Positions 7,670 through 18,555 of a stretch of 64,000 bases of DNA are shown here, in pieces; within the stretch, counting starts at the first letter, position 1; the number at the start of each line of letters is the position of its first letter. The stretch comes from Streptacidiphilus jiangxiensis. GTDB taxonomy: Bacteria > Actinomycetota > Actinomycetes > Streptomycetales > Streptomycetaceae. The translations under genes and the position numbers were made by a program. The notes beneath the pieces are model-generated. The model saw nothing but the letters and a program-made list of their open reading frames with translations, was not told the origin of the DNA and searched no databases. The DNA is taken from assembly GCF_900109465.1 (NCBI RefSeq), contig NZ_FOAZ01000019.1, positions 163,609 through 227,608 on the forward strand, read 5' to 3'.

Positions 7670-9112
7670 ATGAGGCATGATCTCGGCATGGCCATCGCCG
7701 CGGGAATCGACTGCTCCGCACAGTTCACGAAGATCACCGTCTGCGACACCGCCACCGGTGCGGTGCTGAGGGAGAACCGCGCCCCGCACCCCGGCGTCCC
7801 GGCCGGAACCGCGCCCGCGGAGATCGATCCGCAGGAGTGGCTGCGGTCCCTCGGCGCGGCCGCCGAGGGCGGGCTGTTGGAGGGGATCGCCGCGATCGGG
7901 GTCTCCGCTCAGCAGCAGGGACTGATCGGGCTGGACGCCGGAGGCGTCCTGGTGCGGCCGGCCATGCTGCGCAACGACCCACGGGCCGCGTCCGCGGCCG
8001 TCTCGCTCGTGGAGGAGCTCGGCGGGACCGCCGCCTGGGCGCACGCGATCGGGGCCGTGCCACTGGCCTCCGCGACGATCGCGAAGCTGCGGTGGCTCGC
8101 GGACAACGAGCCGCAGTCGGCCAAGCGGCTCGCGGAGGTCCTGATGCCGCACGACTGGCTCGTGTGGCAGCTGCTCGGGCAGTCCGCCCGCCGCACGACG
8201 GACCGGGGCGACGCGTCCGGCACGGGCTACTGGTCGACCGTGGAGGAGCGCTACCGCGGCGACCTCGCCGCGCTCGCGCTCGGGCACGAGCTGCAGCAGT
8301 TCCCGACCGTGCTCGGCCCGGCGGAGGCCGCCGGACACAGCCCGGAGGGCCTGCTGATCGCGGCCGGCACGGGCACCACCATGGCCACCGCACTCGGCCT
8401 GGGGATGGGCCTCGGGGACGTGATGGTCTCGCTGGGCAGCTCCGGCACCCTCCATGCCGTGCACGACCAGGCCGTCAGCGAGCCCGCCGTCTCCACCTAC
8501 GCGGACGGGACGGGCCGCTTCCTCGCGCAGGTGGTGACGCTCAACGCGGCACGCGTGCTGCGCGCGACGGCGCTGATGCTCGGCACGGACCTGCAGGGAC
8601 TGAGCGAACTGGCGCTGCGCTCCACGCCCGGCGCCTACGGGCTGGTGCTGCTGCCGTACCTGGAGGGCGAGCGGACGCCGCCGCTGCCGCACGCCGCGGG
8701 GACCCTGGCGGGGCTACGGGTGGAGTCGATGAAGCCGGAGCACCTCGCCCGCGCGGCGGTCGAGGGCATGCTGTGCGGGCTCGCGGACGCGCTGGACGTG
8801 CTGCGGGCGAACGGCGTGGCGGTGCGGCGGGTCTTCCTGACCGGCGTCGCGGGCCGCCTGCCCGCCGTGCAGGCGGCGGCACCGGCGATCTTCGGTGTCC
8901 CGGTGGTGGTCCCGGCGCAGGCCGAGTACGCGGCGATCGGTGCGGCCCGCCAGGCCGCGTGGGCGCTGGCGGGCACGCCGGAGCCGCCGACCTGGGAGCC
9001 GCCGTCCCCGCACACCGTGCTGGAGCCGGGCGACGACGCGCCCGTCGGCGGCGCGGTCCGCGCGCAGTTCGCAGCGGTGCTGAAGCGCACCCACCCGGAG
9101 CTGGGGCGTTAG
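7670..9112 (+). CDS. xylB: FGGY-family sugar kinase, probable xylulokinase
   Basis: A 480-residue carbohydrate kinase of the FGGY/actin-ATPase fold. GIDCSAQFTK near the N-terminus is the ATPase phosphate-1 loop, GVSAQQQGLIGLD is the sugar-contact region, and DASGTGYW fits xylulokinases. The second ATPase domain carries GTGTTMATALGLGMGLGD and VSLGSSGTL. It would phosphorylate D-xylulose to xylulose 5-phosphate. The ATG at 7670 has AAGGG 8 bp upstream; an ATG at 7688 is possible. No xylA or sugar transporter adjoins it, so the substrate assignment rests only on sequence type, and another pentulose is possible. Confidence 0.75.
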   Translation: MRHDLGMAIAAGIDCSAQFTKITVCDTATGAVLRENRAPHPGVPAGTAPAEIDPQEWLRSLGAAAEGGLLEGIAAIGVSAQQQGLIGLDAGGVLVRPAMLRNDPRAASAAVSLVEELGGTAAWAHAIGAVPLASATIAKLRWLADNEPQSAKRLAEVLMPHDWLVWQLLGQSARRTTDRGDASGTGYWSTVEERYRGDLAALALGHELQQFPTVLGPAEAAGHSPEGLLIAAGTGTTMATALGLGMGLGDVMVSLGSSGTLHAVHDQAVSEPAVSTYADGTGRFLAQVVTLNAARVLRATALMLGTDLQGLSELALRSTPGAYGLVLLPYLEGERTPPLPHAAGTLAGLRVESMKPEHLARAAVEGMLCGLADALDVLRANGVAVRRVFLTGVAGRLPAVQAAAPAIFGVPVVVPAQAEYAAIGAARQAAWALAGTPEPPTWEPPSPHTVLEPGDDAPVGGAVRAQFAAVLKRTHPELGR

Positions 9113-9141
9113 CCGACCGCCCCAGACCGCCTCAGACCGCC

Positions 9142-10799
<1,658 letters not shown>

Positions 10800-10842
10800 G
10801 CGGCAGTTTTTCCCGCCTCCGTTACCGCCGTCGGACGGCGAT

Positions 10843-10887
10843 GTTTCGCGCGAGTTTCATGTTGCGTCGACGTTTCGTTCTTCTCAC
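10843..10887 (-). promoter_or_regulatory. GlnR-like half-site cluster upstream of amtB
   Basis: Read on the minus strand, half-sites GTGAG, GAAAC, GCAAC, GAAAC and GAAAC start at 10887, 10876, 10865, 10858 and 10847, with steps of 11, 11, 7 and 11 bp; GTAAC follows 22 bp further at 10825. The GlnR box is alternating gTnAC and GaAAC with 6-bp gaps (11-bp steps), and amtB is a classic GlnR target. The 7-bp step departs from the consensus. Confidence 0.55.
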
Positions 10888-10976
10888 GTGGCCGGACGCG
10901 ACGAGAAGCCCGAGTATCCGTCATCTCCCAACTCGGAACGGGCAGTTGTGCGACCATGACAACTCGGAAGTCGTCA

Positions 10977-11825
10977 ATGCCGGGGGGCCCGATGCTGCCG
11001 CTGCCGTACCAAGCCACCTGGACGTGTCGCCAGGAGTCCCGTACGAAGGTCGCGAAGACGACCGAGGGCGAGTTGCTGCACGCGGCGACGTACACCTGTG
11101 TGATCACGCCCGGCGGTGCGACCACCGAATGGACGGTGGACGCCTGGATCAACACCCACCGGGAGTCGCCCTTCAAGCAGCTTGCCGGCTTCAGGGACAG
11201 TCTCCGACGTGCACGGTTCAAGCCGACGGCATCCCTTCTCGATGCCGTCGTGCCGCTCTTCCTCGACCTGCCCCTGGACTGGGACTGGCACCCGACCGCA
11301 GCGCATCCCACCGTCACGATCCCCGGGACCCCGTCGGCGGAGGTGCTGGCGGCGGTCCCCCTGCTGATGGCCGTGCGGGGCGAGATCGTCGTCCGGCTCA
11401 ACGTCTGCCGGACGCTCAGCGTCGACCGGGTGACCGCCGTGCCGGCCAAGGCCGCAGTCGCCGCCAAGAACCCCCCGCTCGCGCTGCCACTCGACTGGGC
11501 CGCCGCACTCCAGGCCGGCCGTGCGCAGATCGACCACATGCTCAGCGCCGCCGACGTGGCCGACCACAAGGTCAACGCACCCATCGACCTCAACGCCCAC
11601 CTGCTCGAGCTCATGTGCAAGGCCGACGCGAAGGGGCTCGGCACGCTCCTGGGCCTCGGCCTCATCGATCCCTCCGGCCGCGGGGGGAACCCGTTCCGCG
11701 AGAGGGCCAACGGATACGCCCTGGAACCGGACCGCTCCGGGGACCTCAACGCCGCCTACAACCACCTGCGGTTCATCCTGTTCATGGAGTACCTGGCTCT
11801 CCGCCAGATGTTCTACGCCGCCTGA
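10977..11825 (+). CDS. Hypothetical protein of unknown function
   Basis: A 282-residue protein starting at the ATG at 10977, which has GGAAG 6 bp upstream; an in-frame ATG at 10956 lacks a visible site. I recognise no domain. It appears soluble and mixed alpha/beta, without signal peptide or membrane helices. Visible landmarks are a Trp-rich LDLPLDWDWHPTAAHPTV segment, two similar LPLDW stretches and an aromatic C-terminus LRFILFMEYLALRQMFYAA. It sits between amtB and hrdA, divergent from amtB and convergent with hrdA. Codon use is typical of the neighbours, so it looks like a real lineage-specific gene. Confidence 0.7.
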   Translation: MPGGPMLPLPYQATWTCRQESRTKVAKTTEGELLHAATYTCVITPGGATTEWTVDAWINTHRESPFKQLAGFRDSLRRARFKPTASLLDAVVPLFLDLPLDWDWHPTAAHPTVTIPGTPSAEVLAAVPLLMAVRGEIVVRLNVCRTLSVDRVTAVPAKAAVAAKNPPLALPLDWAAALQAGRAQIDHMLSAADVADHKVNAPIDLNAHLLELMCKADAKGLGTLLGLGLIDPSGRGGNPFRERANGYALEPDRSGDLNAAYNHLRFILFMEYLALRQMFYAA

Positions 11826-11869
11826 ACGTCCCTGCCGGGTGCCGACCGGGGGCACCCGGCAACAACGGC

Positions 11870-13051
11870 TCAGTCGAGGTAGCCACGCAGTTGGTCGGCG
11901 AAGGCGTGGTCGCGGAGCTTGTTCAGGGTCTTGGACTCGATCTGCCGGATGCGCTCGCGGGTCACCCCGAAGAGGCGGCCGATCTCCTCCAGCGTGCGCG
12001 GCCGGCCGTCGATCAGGCCGTAGCGCAGTTGCACGACCTTGCGCTCCCGCTCCCCCAGCGTGCTGAGCACCGCCTCCAGGTGCTCGCGCAGCAGCAGGAA
12101 CGCGGCCGACTCGACCGGGGAGGCCGCGTCGCCGTCCTCGATCAGGTCCCCGAGGGCGACGTCCTCCTCCTCGCCGACGGGCGCGTGCAGGGAGACGGGC
12201 TCCTGGGCCAGCCGCAGCACCTCGCTGACGCGCTCCTCGGCCAGCTCCAGCACCGCCGCGACCTCCGCGGTGGTGGGCTCCATGCCGCGCTCCTGGAGCA
12301 GCTGCCGCTGCACCCGGACCACCCGGTTGATCAGCTCCACCACGTGCACCGGCACCCGGATGGTGCGGGCCTGGTCGGCCAGCGCCCGGCTCATCGCCTG
12401 CCGGATCCACCACGTCGCGTAGGTGGAGAACTTGTAGCCGCGGGTGTAGTCGAACTTCTCCACCGCGCGGATCAGCCCGAGGTTGCCCTCCTGGACCAGG
12501 TCCAGCATGGTCAGCCCGCGCCCGACGTAGCGCTTGGCGACGGAGACCACCAGCCGCAGGTTCGCCTCGACCAGGCGCCGCTTGGCGATCCGCCCGCGCA
12601 CGATCAGCAGGTCCAGGTCGTCGGCGAGCCGGTCGTCGACCCCCTCCAGATGGAGGGTCAGGTACTCCTCGGCGAACAGCCCGGCCTCGACGCTGCGCGC
12701 CAGCTCGACCTCGTCGGCGGCGGTCAGCAGCGGGATCCGGCCGATCTCGCGCAGGTACTGGCGGAACAGGTCCGCGGCGGGGCCGCCGGAGTCGTCCAGG
12801 GCCGGCTGTGGCTCGTCCTCGACCGTGCGCAGCTCTTCGGCGGTCGGCTCGGCGGCGGGTCCGGTCGGCGGCTGCTGTGGCGGGTCGGACGGCGCGGACG
12901 GGTCGGACGGCGCGGACGGTGCGGTCGGTGCGGTCGGTGCGGTGTCGTCCGCGGGCCCGCGCGGGACGGGCACGGTCGGGGCGAGGGAGACGGGCGCAGG
13001 TACGTCGAGGGTCGATGGGTACACGGCCGTGGCGGCAAGTTCCACGTCCAT
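11870..13051 (-). CDS. hrdA: RNA polymerase sigma factor, group 2 (HrdA-like)
   Basis: A 393-residue sigma-70 factor. Region 1.2 reads [20 protein letters not shown]; region 2 contains [20 protein letters not shown] and [20 protein letters not shown]; region 3 follows. Region 4.2 ends [20 protein letters not shown] and [11 protein letters not shown]. An N-terminal linker of Pro/Ala/Ser repeats ([18 protein letters not shown]) precedes region 1.2. The open frame continues upstream to 13255 in low-complexity sequence; the ATG at 13051 gives the usual HrdA length. The position downstream of dnaG matches hrdA in S. coelicolor. It recognises housekeeping-type promoters and is probably non-essential, unlike HrdB. 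Confidence 0.9.
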   Translation of the reverse strand: MDVELAATAVYPSTLDVPAPVSLAPTVPVPRGPADDTAPTAPTAPSAPSDPSAPSDPPQQPPTGPAAEPTAEELRTVEDEPQPALDDSGGPAADLFRQYLREIGRIPLLTAADEVELARSVEAGLFAEEYLTLHLEGVDDRLADDLDLLIVRGRIAKRRLVEANLRLVVSVAKRYVGRGLTMLDLVQEGNLGLIRAVEKFDYTRGYKFSTYATWWIRQAMSRALADQARTIRVPVHVVELINRVVRVQRQLLQERGMEPTTAEVAAVLELAEERVSEVLRLAQEPVSLHAPVGEEEDVALGDLIEDGDAASPVESAAFLLLREHLEAVLSTLGERERKVVQLRYGLIDGRPRTLEEIGRLFGVTRERIRQIESKTLNKLRDHAFADQLRGYLD

Positions 13052-13318
13052 CCCTTCCGGCGCCGGAGGACGCCCCGGTGACGGGGCCGACGCCTGCTCG
13101 GGAGCGGCTACGGGGGCACGCGGCAGCGGGACGTGGGGAGGGTTCTCGTCACCCCGCGTCCGGGAAGCCTGGGGCGCGGCGCCGCCCGGATCGGCAGGCC
13201 GCGGCTGAGAGGAGTGAGGCACCGAGAACCAGTGTGGGGCAGTCCGGGGGCGCACGCAGAGACCCGTGCGGAGAGTTTCTGTGAAGGACCGATCACCGAG
13301 GGTGAGGTCGACGCACCG

Positions 13319-15235
13319 TCAGAGTGCCGCAGCCCCACGGGAGCGCAGCTCCCCCTCGTACTGCTGCAGGCCCCACAGCTCCCGCTGGATCGCCTCCGTC
13401 TGCTCGGCCGGGGCGTTCGCGCCGAGCCGCTGGAGCTGGACGCGGCAGGCCGCCACCCGCCGGGCCACCGCCTGGATCCGCAACTTGACCAGGAACTCCC
13501 CCGCGTAGACGGCGTCCGGGGCGCGCCGGGTCCGGACCGGCTCGACGGCCAGCTCGGTGACCAGGCCGCGCACGGCGTCGTCCGGGGCGACCTCGCGCAG
13601 CACGTCGACCCAGATGTCGGCGGCCTGCGCGCCCGCGGTGACGCCGCCGCCCGCGGTGATCGCCTCGCGCACCGCCGCATAGGGCGGCGTCATGAACTCG
13701 TCCGGGGCGAAGGCGTCCAGGATCGGCGAGACCAGCGCGGGGAACTGCACGGCCAGCTTCAGCAGTTCGCGCTCCACGAACTGCTGCGGGTTGCGCGCGT
13801 CCAGCCGGTACGCCGGGCGGGCGGGCGCGGCCGGCGGCGGGGCCTGTCCGGGCCGCAGCGGCTGTCCGGGGCGCAGGTTCCCGCGTCCCTCGCGGCGCTC
13901 GGCGGCCCACTGCGCCACCTGCTGCACCCGGCGCACGACGAACCGCTCGTCGAGGATGCCGAGCATGCCGGCCAGCTGCACGGCGTACTCGTGCCGGATC
14001 GAGCCGTCCTTGATCTGCGCGACGATCGGCGCGCAGGCGTCCAGCGCGGCGGCGCGGCCCTCGGCGGTGTCGAGGTTGTGCCGGGCCACGGTGGAGCGGA
14101 TCGCGAACTCGAACAGCGGCGAGGCCCGGTCGATGAGGTTGCGCACCGCCTCGTCGCCCTCGCCGATCCGCAGCTCGCACGGGTCCATGCCGCCGGGCGA
14201 GACGGCGATGAGGGTCTGCGCGGCGAACTTCTGGTCGTCCTCGAAGGCGCGCAGCGCGGCCTTCTGCCCGGCGGCGTCGCCGTCGAAGGTGAAGACGACC
14301 TTGGCGTCGCTGCCGTTGGTGTCCAGCAGCAGCCGGCGCAGGATCTTGATGTGGTCCTCGCCGAAGGCGGTGCCGCAGGTCGCCACGGCGGACGGAATGC
14401 CCGCGAGGTGACAGGCCATCACGTCGGTGTAGCCCTCGACGACGACGGCCCGGCCGGACTTGGCGATCTCCTTCTTGGCCAGCTCCACCCCGTACAACAC
14501 GTGGGACTTCTTGTAGAGCGGCGTCTCGGGGGTGTTCAGGTACTTCGGCCCGTTGTCGTCCTCGCGCAGACGCCGCGCGCCGAAGCCGACGACCTCGCCG
14601 GTCAGGTCCCGGATCGGCCACACCAGCCGCGCCCGGAACCGGTCCATCGGGCCGCGCCGGCCCTCGGAGCAGATGCCGGAGGTCAGCAGCTCCTTGTCGG
14701 TGTAGCCCTTGCCGCGCAGCACGCGGGTGAGGTTCTCGAACCCGGCGGGCGCGTAGCCCACGCCGAAGTGCGCCGCGGCCTCGCGCTCGAACCCGCGCTC
14801 CTTGAGGAAGCGCCGCCCGATCTCGGCCTCCGGACTGTTCAGCTGCTCCTGGAACCAGGCCGAGGCGAGACGGTTGATCTCCAGCAGCCGGGTGCGCTCG
14901 CCCTGCTGGCGCCCGGGGACGTAGGAGCCGCCCTCGTACCGCAGCGTGATGCCGACCTGCGGCGCGAGGCGCTCGACCGCCTCGACGAAGGAGAGGTGCT
15001 CGATCTTCATCACGAAGCCGAGCGTGTCGCCGCTCTCCTGGCAGCCGAAGCAGTTGTAGACGCCCTTGGAGGGGTTCACGTAGAACGACGCGGACTTCTC
15101 GTCGTGGAACGGGCACAGCCCCTTGAGCTGCCCGCCACCACCGTTGGCGAGCTGGACGTAGTCCCCGACCACGGCATCGATCCGCAGCGCGGCTTTCACC
15201 GCCTGCACATCTTCATCCCTGATCCGTCCCGCCAC
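13319..15235 (-). CDS. dnaG: DNA primase
   Basis: A 638-residue primase that makes RNA primers at the replication fork. The N-terminal zinc ribbon is visible as CPFHDEKSASF then YNCFGCQESGD (about residues 41-70). The catalytic TOPRIM core has VVVEGYTDVMACH and FTFDGDAAGQKAA. The C-terminal part should hold the DnaB-helicase-binding domain; AAAPARPAYRLD marks a linker. It begins at the ATG at 15235. hrdA lies downstream on the same strand, and a structured intergenic repeat separates dnaG from the ferredoxin reductase upstream. Confidence 0.97.
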   Translation of the reverse strand: MAGRIRDEDVQAVKAALRIDAVVGDYVQLANGGGGQLKGLCPFHDEKSASFYVNPSKGVYNCFGCQESGDTLGFVMKIEHLSFVEAVERLAPQVGITLRYEGGSYVPGRQQGERTRLLEINRLASAWFQEQLNSPEAEIGRRFLKERGFEREAAAHFGVGYAPAGFENLTRVLRGKGYTDKELLTSGICSEGRRGPMDRFRARLVWPIRDLTGEVVGFGARRLREDDNGPKYLNTPETPLYKKSHVLYGVELAKKEIAKSGRAVVVEGYTDVMACHLAGIPSAVATCGTAFGEDHIKILRRLLLDTNGSDAKVVFTFDGDAAGQKAALRAFEDDQKFAAQTLIAVSPGGMDPCELRIGEGDEAVRNLIDRASPLFEFAIRSTVARHNLDTAEGRAAALDACAPIVAQIKDGSIRHEYAVQLAGMLGILDERFVVRRVQQVAQWAAERREGRGNLRPGQPLRPGQAPPPAAPARPAYRLDARNPQQFVERELLKLAVQFPALVSPILDAFAPDEFMTPPYAAVREAITAGGGVTAGAQAADIWVDVLREVAPDDAVRGLVTELAVEPVRTRRAPDAVYAGEFLVKLRIQAVARRVAACRVQLQRLGANAPAEQTEAIQRELWGLQQYEGELRSRGAAAL

Positions 15236-15264
15236 GCATGAAGTCTACGGCTCGTCGCACTCCC

Positions 15265-15370
15265 CAGGGGCGCGAGGAGCTGCGCGAGGAACCCACCCCC
15301 CGCGGATGGCCCTGTCCGCTTAGGATCCCAAGGCCCGCGGTGGCTTGTCGCGCGGTTCCCCGCGCCCCTG
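15265..15370 (+). repeat. Structured intergenic repeat, copy B
   Basis: Arms begin CAGGGGCGCGAGGAGCTGCG and end GCGGTTCCCCGCGCCCCTG, with GGTGGCTTGTCGCG in the right arm. The inner hairpin has diverged (GCGGATGGCCCTG...AGGATCCC). It lies between two minus-strand genes, downstream of the ferredoxin reductase and upstream of dnaG. Confidence 0.88.
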
Positions 15371-15374
15371 ATGG

Positions 15375-16640
15375 CTAGGCGAGCGTTTCCAGCGGCACCG
15401 TGGGATCTCCCAGGCGGTCCGGGTCGATCGCCGCTCCGGAGCGCACCAGCGCCTGGATCGGGTCCGTGACGTCCCACACGTTCACGTTCATGCCGGCCAC
15501 CACGCGGCCCTCCGCGGTCTGCCAGAACGCGAGGAACTCGCGCTTGCCGACGTCGCCGCGGACGACCACCCGCTCGTAGCCGCCCGGTGCGACGAAGCCC
15601 GAGTACTCCATGCCGAGGTCGTACTGGTCGGTGAAGAAGTACGGGACCCGGTCGTGGACGACCTCCTGGCCCAGCATGGACTTCGCCGCGGCCGGGCCGC
15701 CGTTCAGCGCGTTGGCCCAGTGCTCGACGCGCAGGCGCCGGCCGAAGAGCGGGTTGAACGCGCAGGCGACGTCCCCGGCCGCGAAGACGTCGGGGTCGGA
15801 CGTGCGCAGCGCCGCATCCACCGCGATGCCGCCGCCCTCCTCGCGGGTGGCCAGTTCCAGGCCGGACGCCTCGGCGAGAGCCGTCTGCGGGACGGCGCCG
15901 ACGCCGATGAGAACCGCGTGGGCGGGGTGCTCCTGGCCGTCGCTGGTGTGGGCGGCCAGCACCATGCCGTCGCGGCCCTCGATCTCGGTGACCGTCGCGC
16001 CGAAGTGGAACTTCACGCCGTGGTCCTGGTGCAGCCGGGCGAAGAACTCGCCGAGCTCGGGGCCGAGGGCCACCTGCAGCGGCGTGCTCATCGGCTCGAC
16101 GATCGTCACCTCCGCGCCGTAGCCGCGGGCCGCGGCGGCGACCTCCAGGCCGATCCAGCCGGCGCCGACGATGACCAGGGTGCCGTTCTCCCGGCCGAGC
16201 GTCTGCAGGGTGGCGCGCAGCCGCTCGGAGTCGGCCAGGCGGCGCAGGTAGTGGACGCCGCCGAGGCCGACGCCGGGGATGTCGAGGGCGCGCGGCGCGG
16301 AGCCCGTGGCCAGCAGCAGCTTGTCGTAGCCGAGGACGTCGCCGTCGCCGCCCAGGCGCAGCTCCCGCGTCGCGCGGTCGATCGCGACGACCGGCTGGCC
16401 GAGGTGCAGTTCGACGTCGTGCGCCGCGTACCAGGCGGAGTCGTGGACGAAGACCTCGGCGCGCTCGCTGGATCCGTTCAGGTAGCCCTTGGAGAGAGGG
16501 GGCCGCTCGTAGGGGTGGTCGCGCTCCTCGCCGAGCAGTATCACGCGACCGCTGAAGCCCTCCGCCCGCAGCGTCTCCGCTGCCTTCGCGCCGGCCAGTC
16601 CGCCTCCGACGATCGCCATCGTCGCGTGCGCGCCCACCAT
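15375..16640 (-). CDS. FAD-dependent ferredoxin/rubredoxin-type reductase
   Basis: A 421-residue flavoprotein of the pyridine-nucleotide-disulfide oxidoreductase superfamily. The FAD motif is IVGGGLAGAKAAETL (about 10-24), with ERPPLSKGYL nearby. The NAD(P)H motif is VIVGAGWIGLEVAAAA, and TSDPDVFAAGDVA is the second FAD-contact motif. A C-terminal reductase domain follows. It would pass electrons from NAD(P)H to a ferredoxin serving P450s or dioxygenases; no partner lies next to it. GGAGG lies 5 bp before the ATG. The same gene follows dnaG in S. coelicolor (from memory), so it is part of the conserved block. Confidence 0.92.
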   Translation of the reverse strand: MVGAHATMAIVGGGLAGAKAAETLRAEGFSGRVILLGEERDHPYERPPLSKGYLNGSSERAEVFVHDSAWYAAHDVELHLGQPVVAIDRATRELRLGGDGDVLGYDKLLLATGSAPRALDIPGVGLGGVHYLRRLADSERLRATLQTLGRENGTLVIVGAGWIGLEVAAAARGYGAEVTIVEPMSTPLQVALGPELGEFFARLHQDHGVKFHFGATVTEIEGRDGMVLAAHTSDGQEHPAHAVLIGVGAVPQTALAEASGLELATREEGGGIAVDAALRTSDPDVFAAGDVACAFNPLFGRRLRVEHWANALNGGPAAAKSMLGQEVVHDRVPYFFTDQYDLGMEYSGFVAPGGYERVVVRGDVGKREFLAFWQTAEGRVVAGMNVNVWDVTDPIQALVRSGAAIDPDRLGDPTVPLETLA

Positions 16641-16747
16641 GTCCGTCTGCCTCCGTGGATCGCCTCGGTGGTTGTCAGGTGTCGCAGTGAGCCTCCCGCA
16701 TGCTCACCCGCAGGTGAAGAGGGCGTCACTGATCATTCGTCAAGATC

Positions 16748-18016
16748 TCATGGGGACTTGGTGAGCACACGGTGCCTGGCCAGCGCGGATGCGTCGGTCA
16801 GTGTGGCGATCTGGTCGATCACCGCGCGCAGCCGCCCGGCCTCGTCCACCGCCTCCTCGTAGCGGCTGCGGAAGACCGGGTCCAGGCCCTCGGGTGCCAT
16901 CCGGCCCAGGGCCTCGGCCAGCTCGCCGATGACGACGCGCTGCCGGCGCCGCAGCTGCTCCTGGTCCTCGCGCTGCATGACGTACCGGTCGGCGACGGCC
17001 TTCAGCACCGCGCACTCGAGGCGGACCTCACGCGGGACGATCAGGTCGGCACGGTAGCGGGTCAGCGGGCCGTCGCCGAAGGCGGCCCGGGTGGCCGTCT
17101 CGGCGGAGGTGCAGAACCGGCCGATCAGCTGGCTGGTGGTGTCCTTGAGCCGGGCCTGGTCGCGGGCGGAGCCGTCGTAGCGGTGCGGCCACCACTCCTC
17201 CGTGCGCAGCCGGTCGAGGGCCTCCGCGAACTCCTCCGGCTCGGCGTTGGGCGCGTAGCGGGCCGCCACCTGGTACAGCTCGGCGCGCTCGGCCGCCGAG
17301 CCGAGCGCGGCCGGGCGGATGTGGCCGGCGTGCAGGCCGTCCTCGACGTCGTGGACGGAGTAGGCGACGTCGTCCGACCAGTCCATCACCTGCGCCTCGA
17401 AACAGCGCCGATGGCCGGGCGCGCCCTGCCGCAGCCAGGTGAAGACCGGCAGGTCGTCGGCGTAGACGCCGAACTTGTGCGGCAGCTCCGGGTGCTGCCC
17501 GCGCGCCCACGGGTACTTCGTGGCGGCGTCGAGCGTGGCCCGGGTGAGGTTCAGGCCGACGCTGACCGGGTGGCCGTCGTCCTCGGGGTGCGGGACGAAC
17601 CGCTTGGGCTCCAGCCGGGTCAGGATGCGCAGCGACTGGGCGTTGCCCTCGAAGCCGCCGCACGCCGCGGCGGCCTTGTCGAGCGCCTCCTCGCCGTTGT
17701 GCCCGAACGGCGGGTGGCCGATGTCGTGCGCCAGGCAGGCGGTCTCGACGAGATCGGGATCGCAGCCGAAGGCGGCGCCGAGCTCCCGGCCCACCTGGGC
17801 GCACTCCAGGGAGTGGGTGAGCCGGGTGCGCGGGAAGTCGCTCTCCAGCGGCGCGACGACCTGGGTCGTGCCGGCGAGCCGCCGCAGCGCGGCGGAGTGC
17901 AGGACGCGCGCGCGGTCGCGCTGGAACGCGGTGCGGCCGGGGCGCTTGTCCGGCTCCTCCACCCAACGCGCCTGCGCGGCGGGACTGTAGCTGGTGACCT
18001 GCGCGGTTTCGTCCAT
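16748..18016 (-). CDS. dgt: Deoxyguanosinetriphosphate triphosphohydrolase-like protein (HD domain)
   Basis: A 422-residue HD-domain phosphohydrolase that hydrolyses dNTPs to deoxynucleoside and triphosphate. The metal-binding H...HD...D set is visible: [16 protein letters not shown] then [19 protein letters not shown], followed by [19 protein letters not shown]. The N-terminal [20 protein letters not shown] is typical of the dGTPase family, type 2. The start [12 protein letters not shown] at 18016 is preferred; an upstream in-frame ATG at 18049 would give an atypical hydrophobic extension. Conserved neighbour of dnaG in streptomycetes. Confidence 0.93.
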   Translation of the reverse strand: MDETAQVTSYSPAAQARWVEEPDKRPGRTAFQRDRARVLHSAALRRLAGTTQVVAPLESDFPRTRLTHSLECAQVGRELGAAFGCDPDLVETACLAHDIGHPPFGHNGEEALDKAAAACGGFEGNAQSLRILTRLEPKRFVPHPEDDGHPVSVGLNLTRATLDAATKYPWARGQHPELPHKFGVYADDLPVFTWLRQGAPGHRRCFEAQVMDWSDDVAYSVHDVEDGLHAGHIRPAALGSAAERAELYQVAARYAPNAEPEEFAEALDRLRTEEWWPHRYDGSARDQARLKDTTSQLIGRFCTSAETATRAAFGDGPLTRYRADLIVPREVRLECAVLKAVADRYVMQREDQEQLRRRQRVVIGELAEALGRMAPEGLDPVFRSRYEEAVDEAGRLRAVIDQIATLTDASALARHRVLTKSP

Positions 18017-18088
18017 CCCCAGCACGGTAACGCGTACGACCGACAGCACGGGTCAGACTCGCAGATCAGGCGCGGACCGGCGGCCGAC

Positions 18089-18140
18089 GGGCCTGGCTCA
18101 GGACGCGCGTCGGGCCCGGCGGGAGTCCTGAGCCAGGCCC
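18089..18140 (-). repeat. 16-bp perfect hairpin overlapping a stop codon
   Basis: GGGCCTGGCTCAGGAC (18089-18104) pairs perfectly with GTCCTGAGCCAGGCCC (18125-18140) around a 20-nt loop. The stop codon of the 130-residue membrane protein (18098-18100) lies inside the left arm, and its last 13 codons form the rest of the hairpin. It probably ends that transcript before dgt, without a U-tract. Confidence 0.75.
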
Positions 18141-18490
18141 GGGGCGAGCAGGCGCCGCCAGCGCGGGAGCTCGGTGAAGCAGGTCAGCACGGCGAGGCCG
18201 GTGACGACGACGGCGAGCCAGGGCCAGAACAGCAGCCAGGCCGCGGCCACGCCACCACCCAGCTCGGCGAGGACCATGACGATGGTCACCCAGCCCGGTA
18301 CGGCGATGTTCGTCCCCGGCTTGTCGCCCGGCGTCTGGAAGATCGCCGGGACGCCGATCAGCAGCACGTCCACGCCGATGGCGGCGAGGACCGAGTGGTC
18401 CCACAGGGCGATCGGCAGGCCGATCCAGCCCACCAGCTCCAGCCCGGCCCGCAGCGCGGTGGCGTACCAGGGCTCCTTGTACGGCTCCAT
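18098..18490 (-). CDS. Hypothetical four-helix membrane protein
   Basis: A 130-residue membrane protein starting MEPYKEPWYATALRAGLELV, with about four hydrophobic segments (GWIGLPIALW, AAIGVDVLLIGVPAIF, WVTIVMVLAELGGGVAAAWL and WLAVVVTGLAVLTCF) and a basic tail. The ATG at 18490 follows GGAG by 6 bp. No function is recognisable. Its 3' end is built into a long hairpin, and it lies between dgt and a secreted protease on the same strand. Confidence 0.8.
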   Translation of the reverse strand: MEPYKEPWYATALRAGLELVGWIGLPIALWDHSVLAAIGVDVLLIGVPAIFQTPGDKPGTNIAVPGWVTIVMVLAELGGGVAAAWLLFWPWLAVVVTGLAVLTCFTELPRWRRLLAPGLAQDSRRARRAS

Positions 18491-18555
18491 CGTGGCTCCC
18501 CCTCCGACGATCGCGGAGGAAGCGTAGCGCCCAACCAGCCGTGGCGGGCCGGACT

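Noticed and set aside
13052..13255. HrdA N-terminal extension to 13255
   Set aside because: Low-complexity Pro/Ser/Arg residues; the 393-residue form fits the known HrdA length, though this is not proven.
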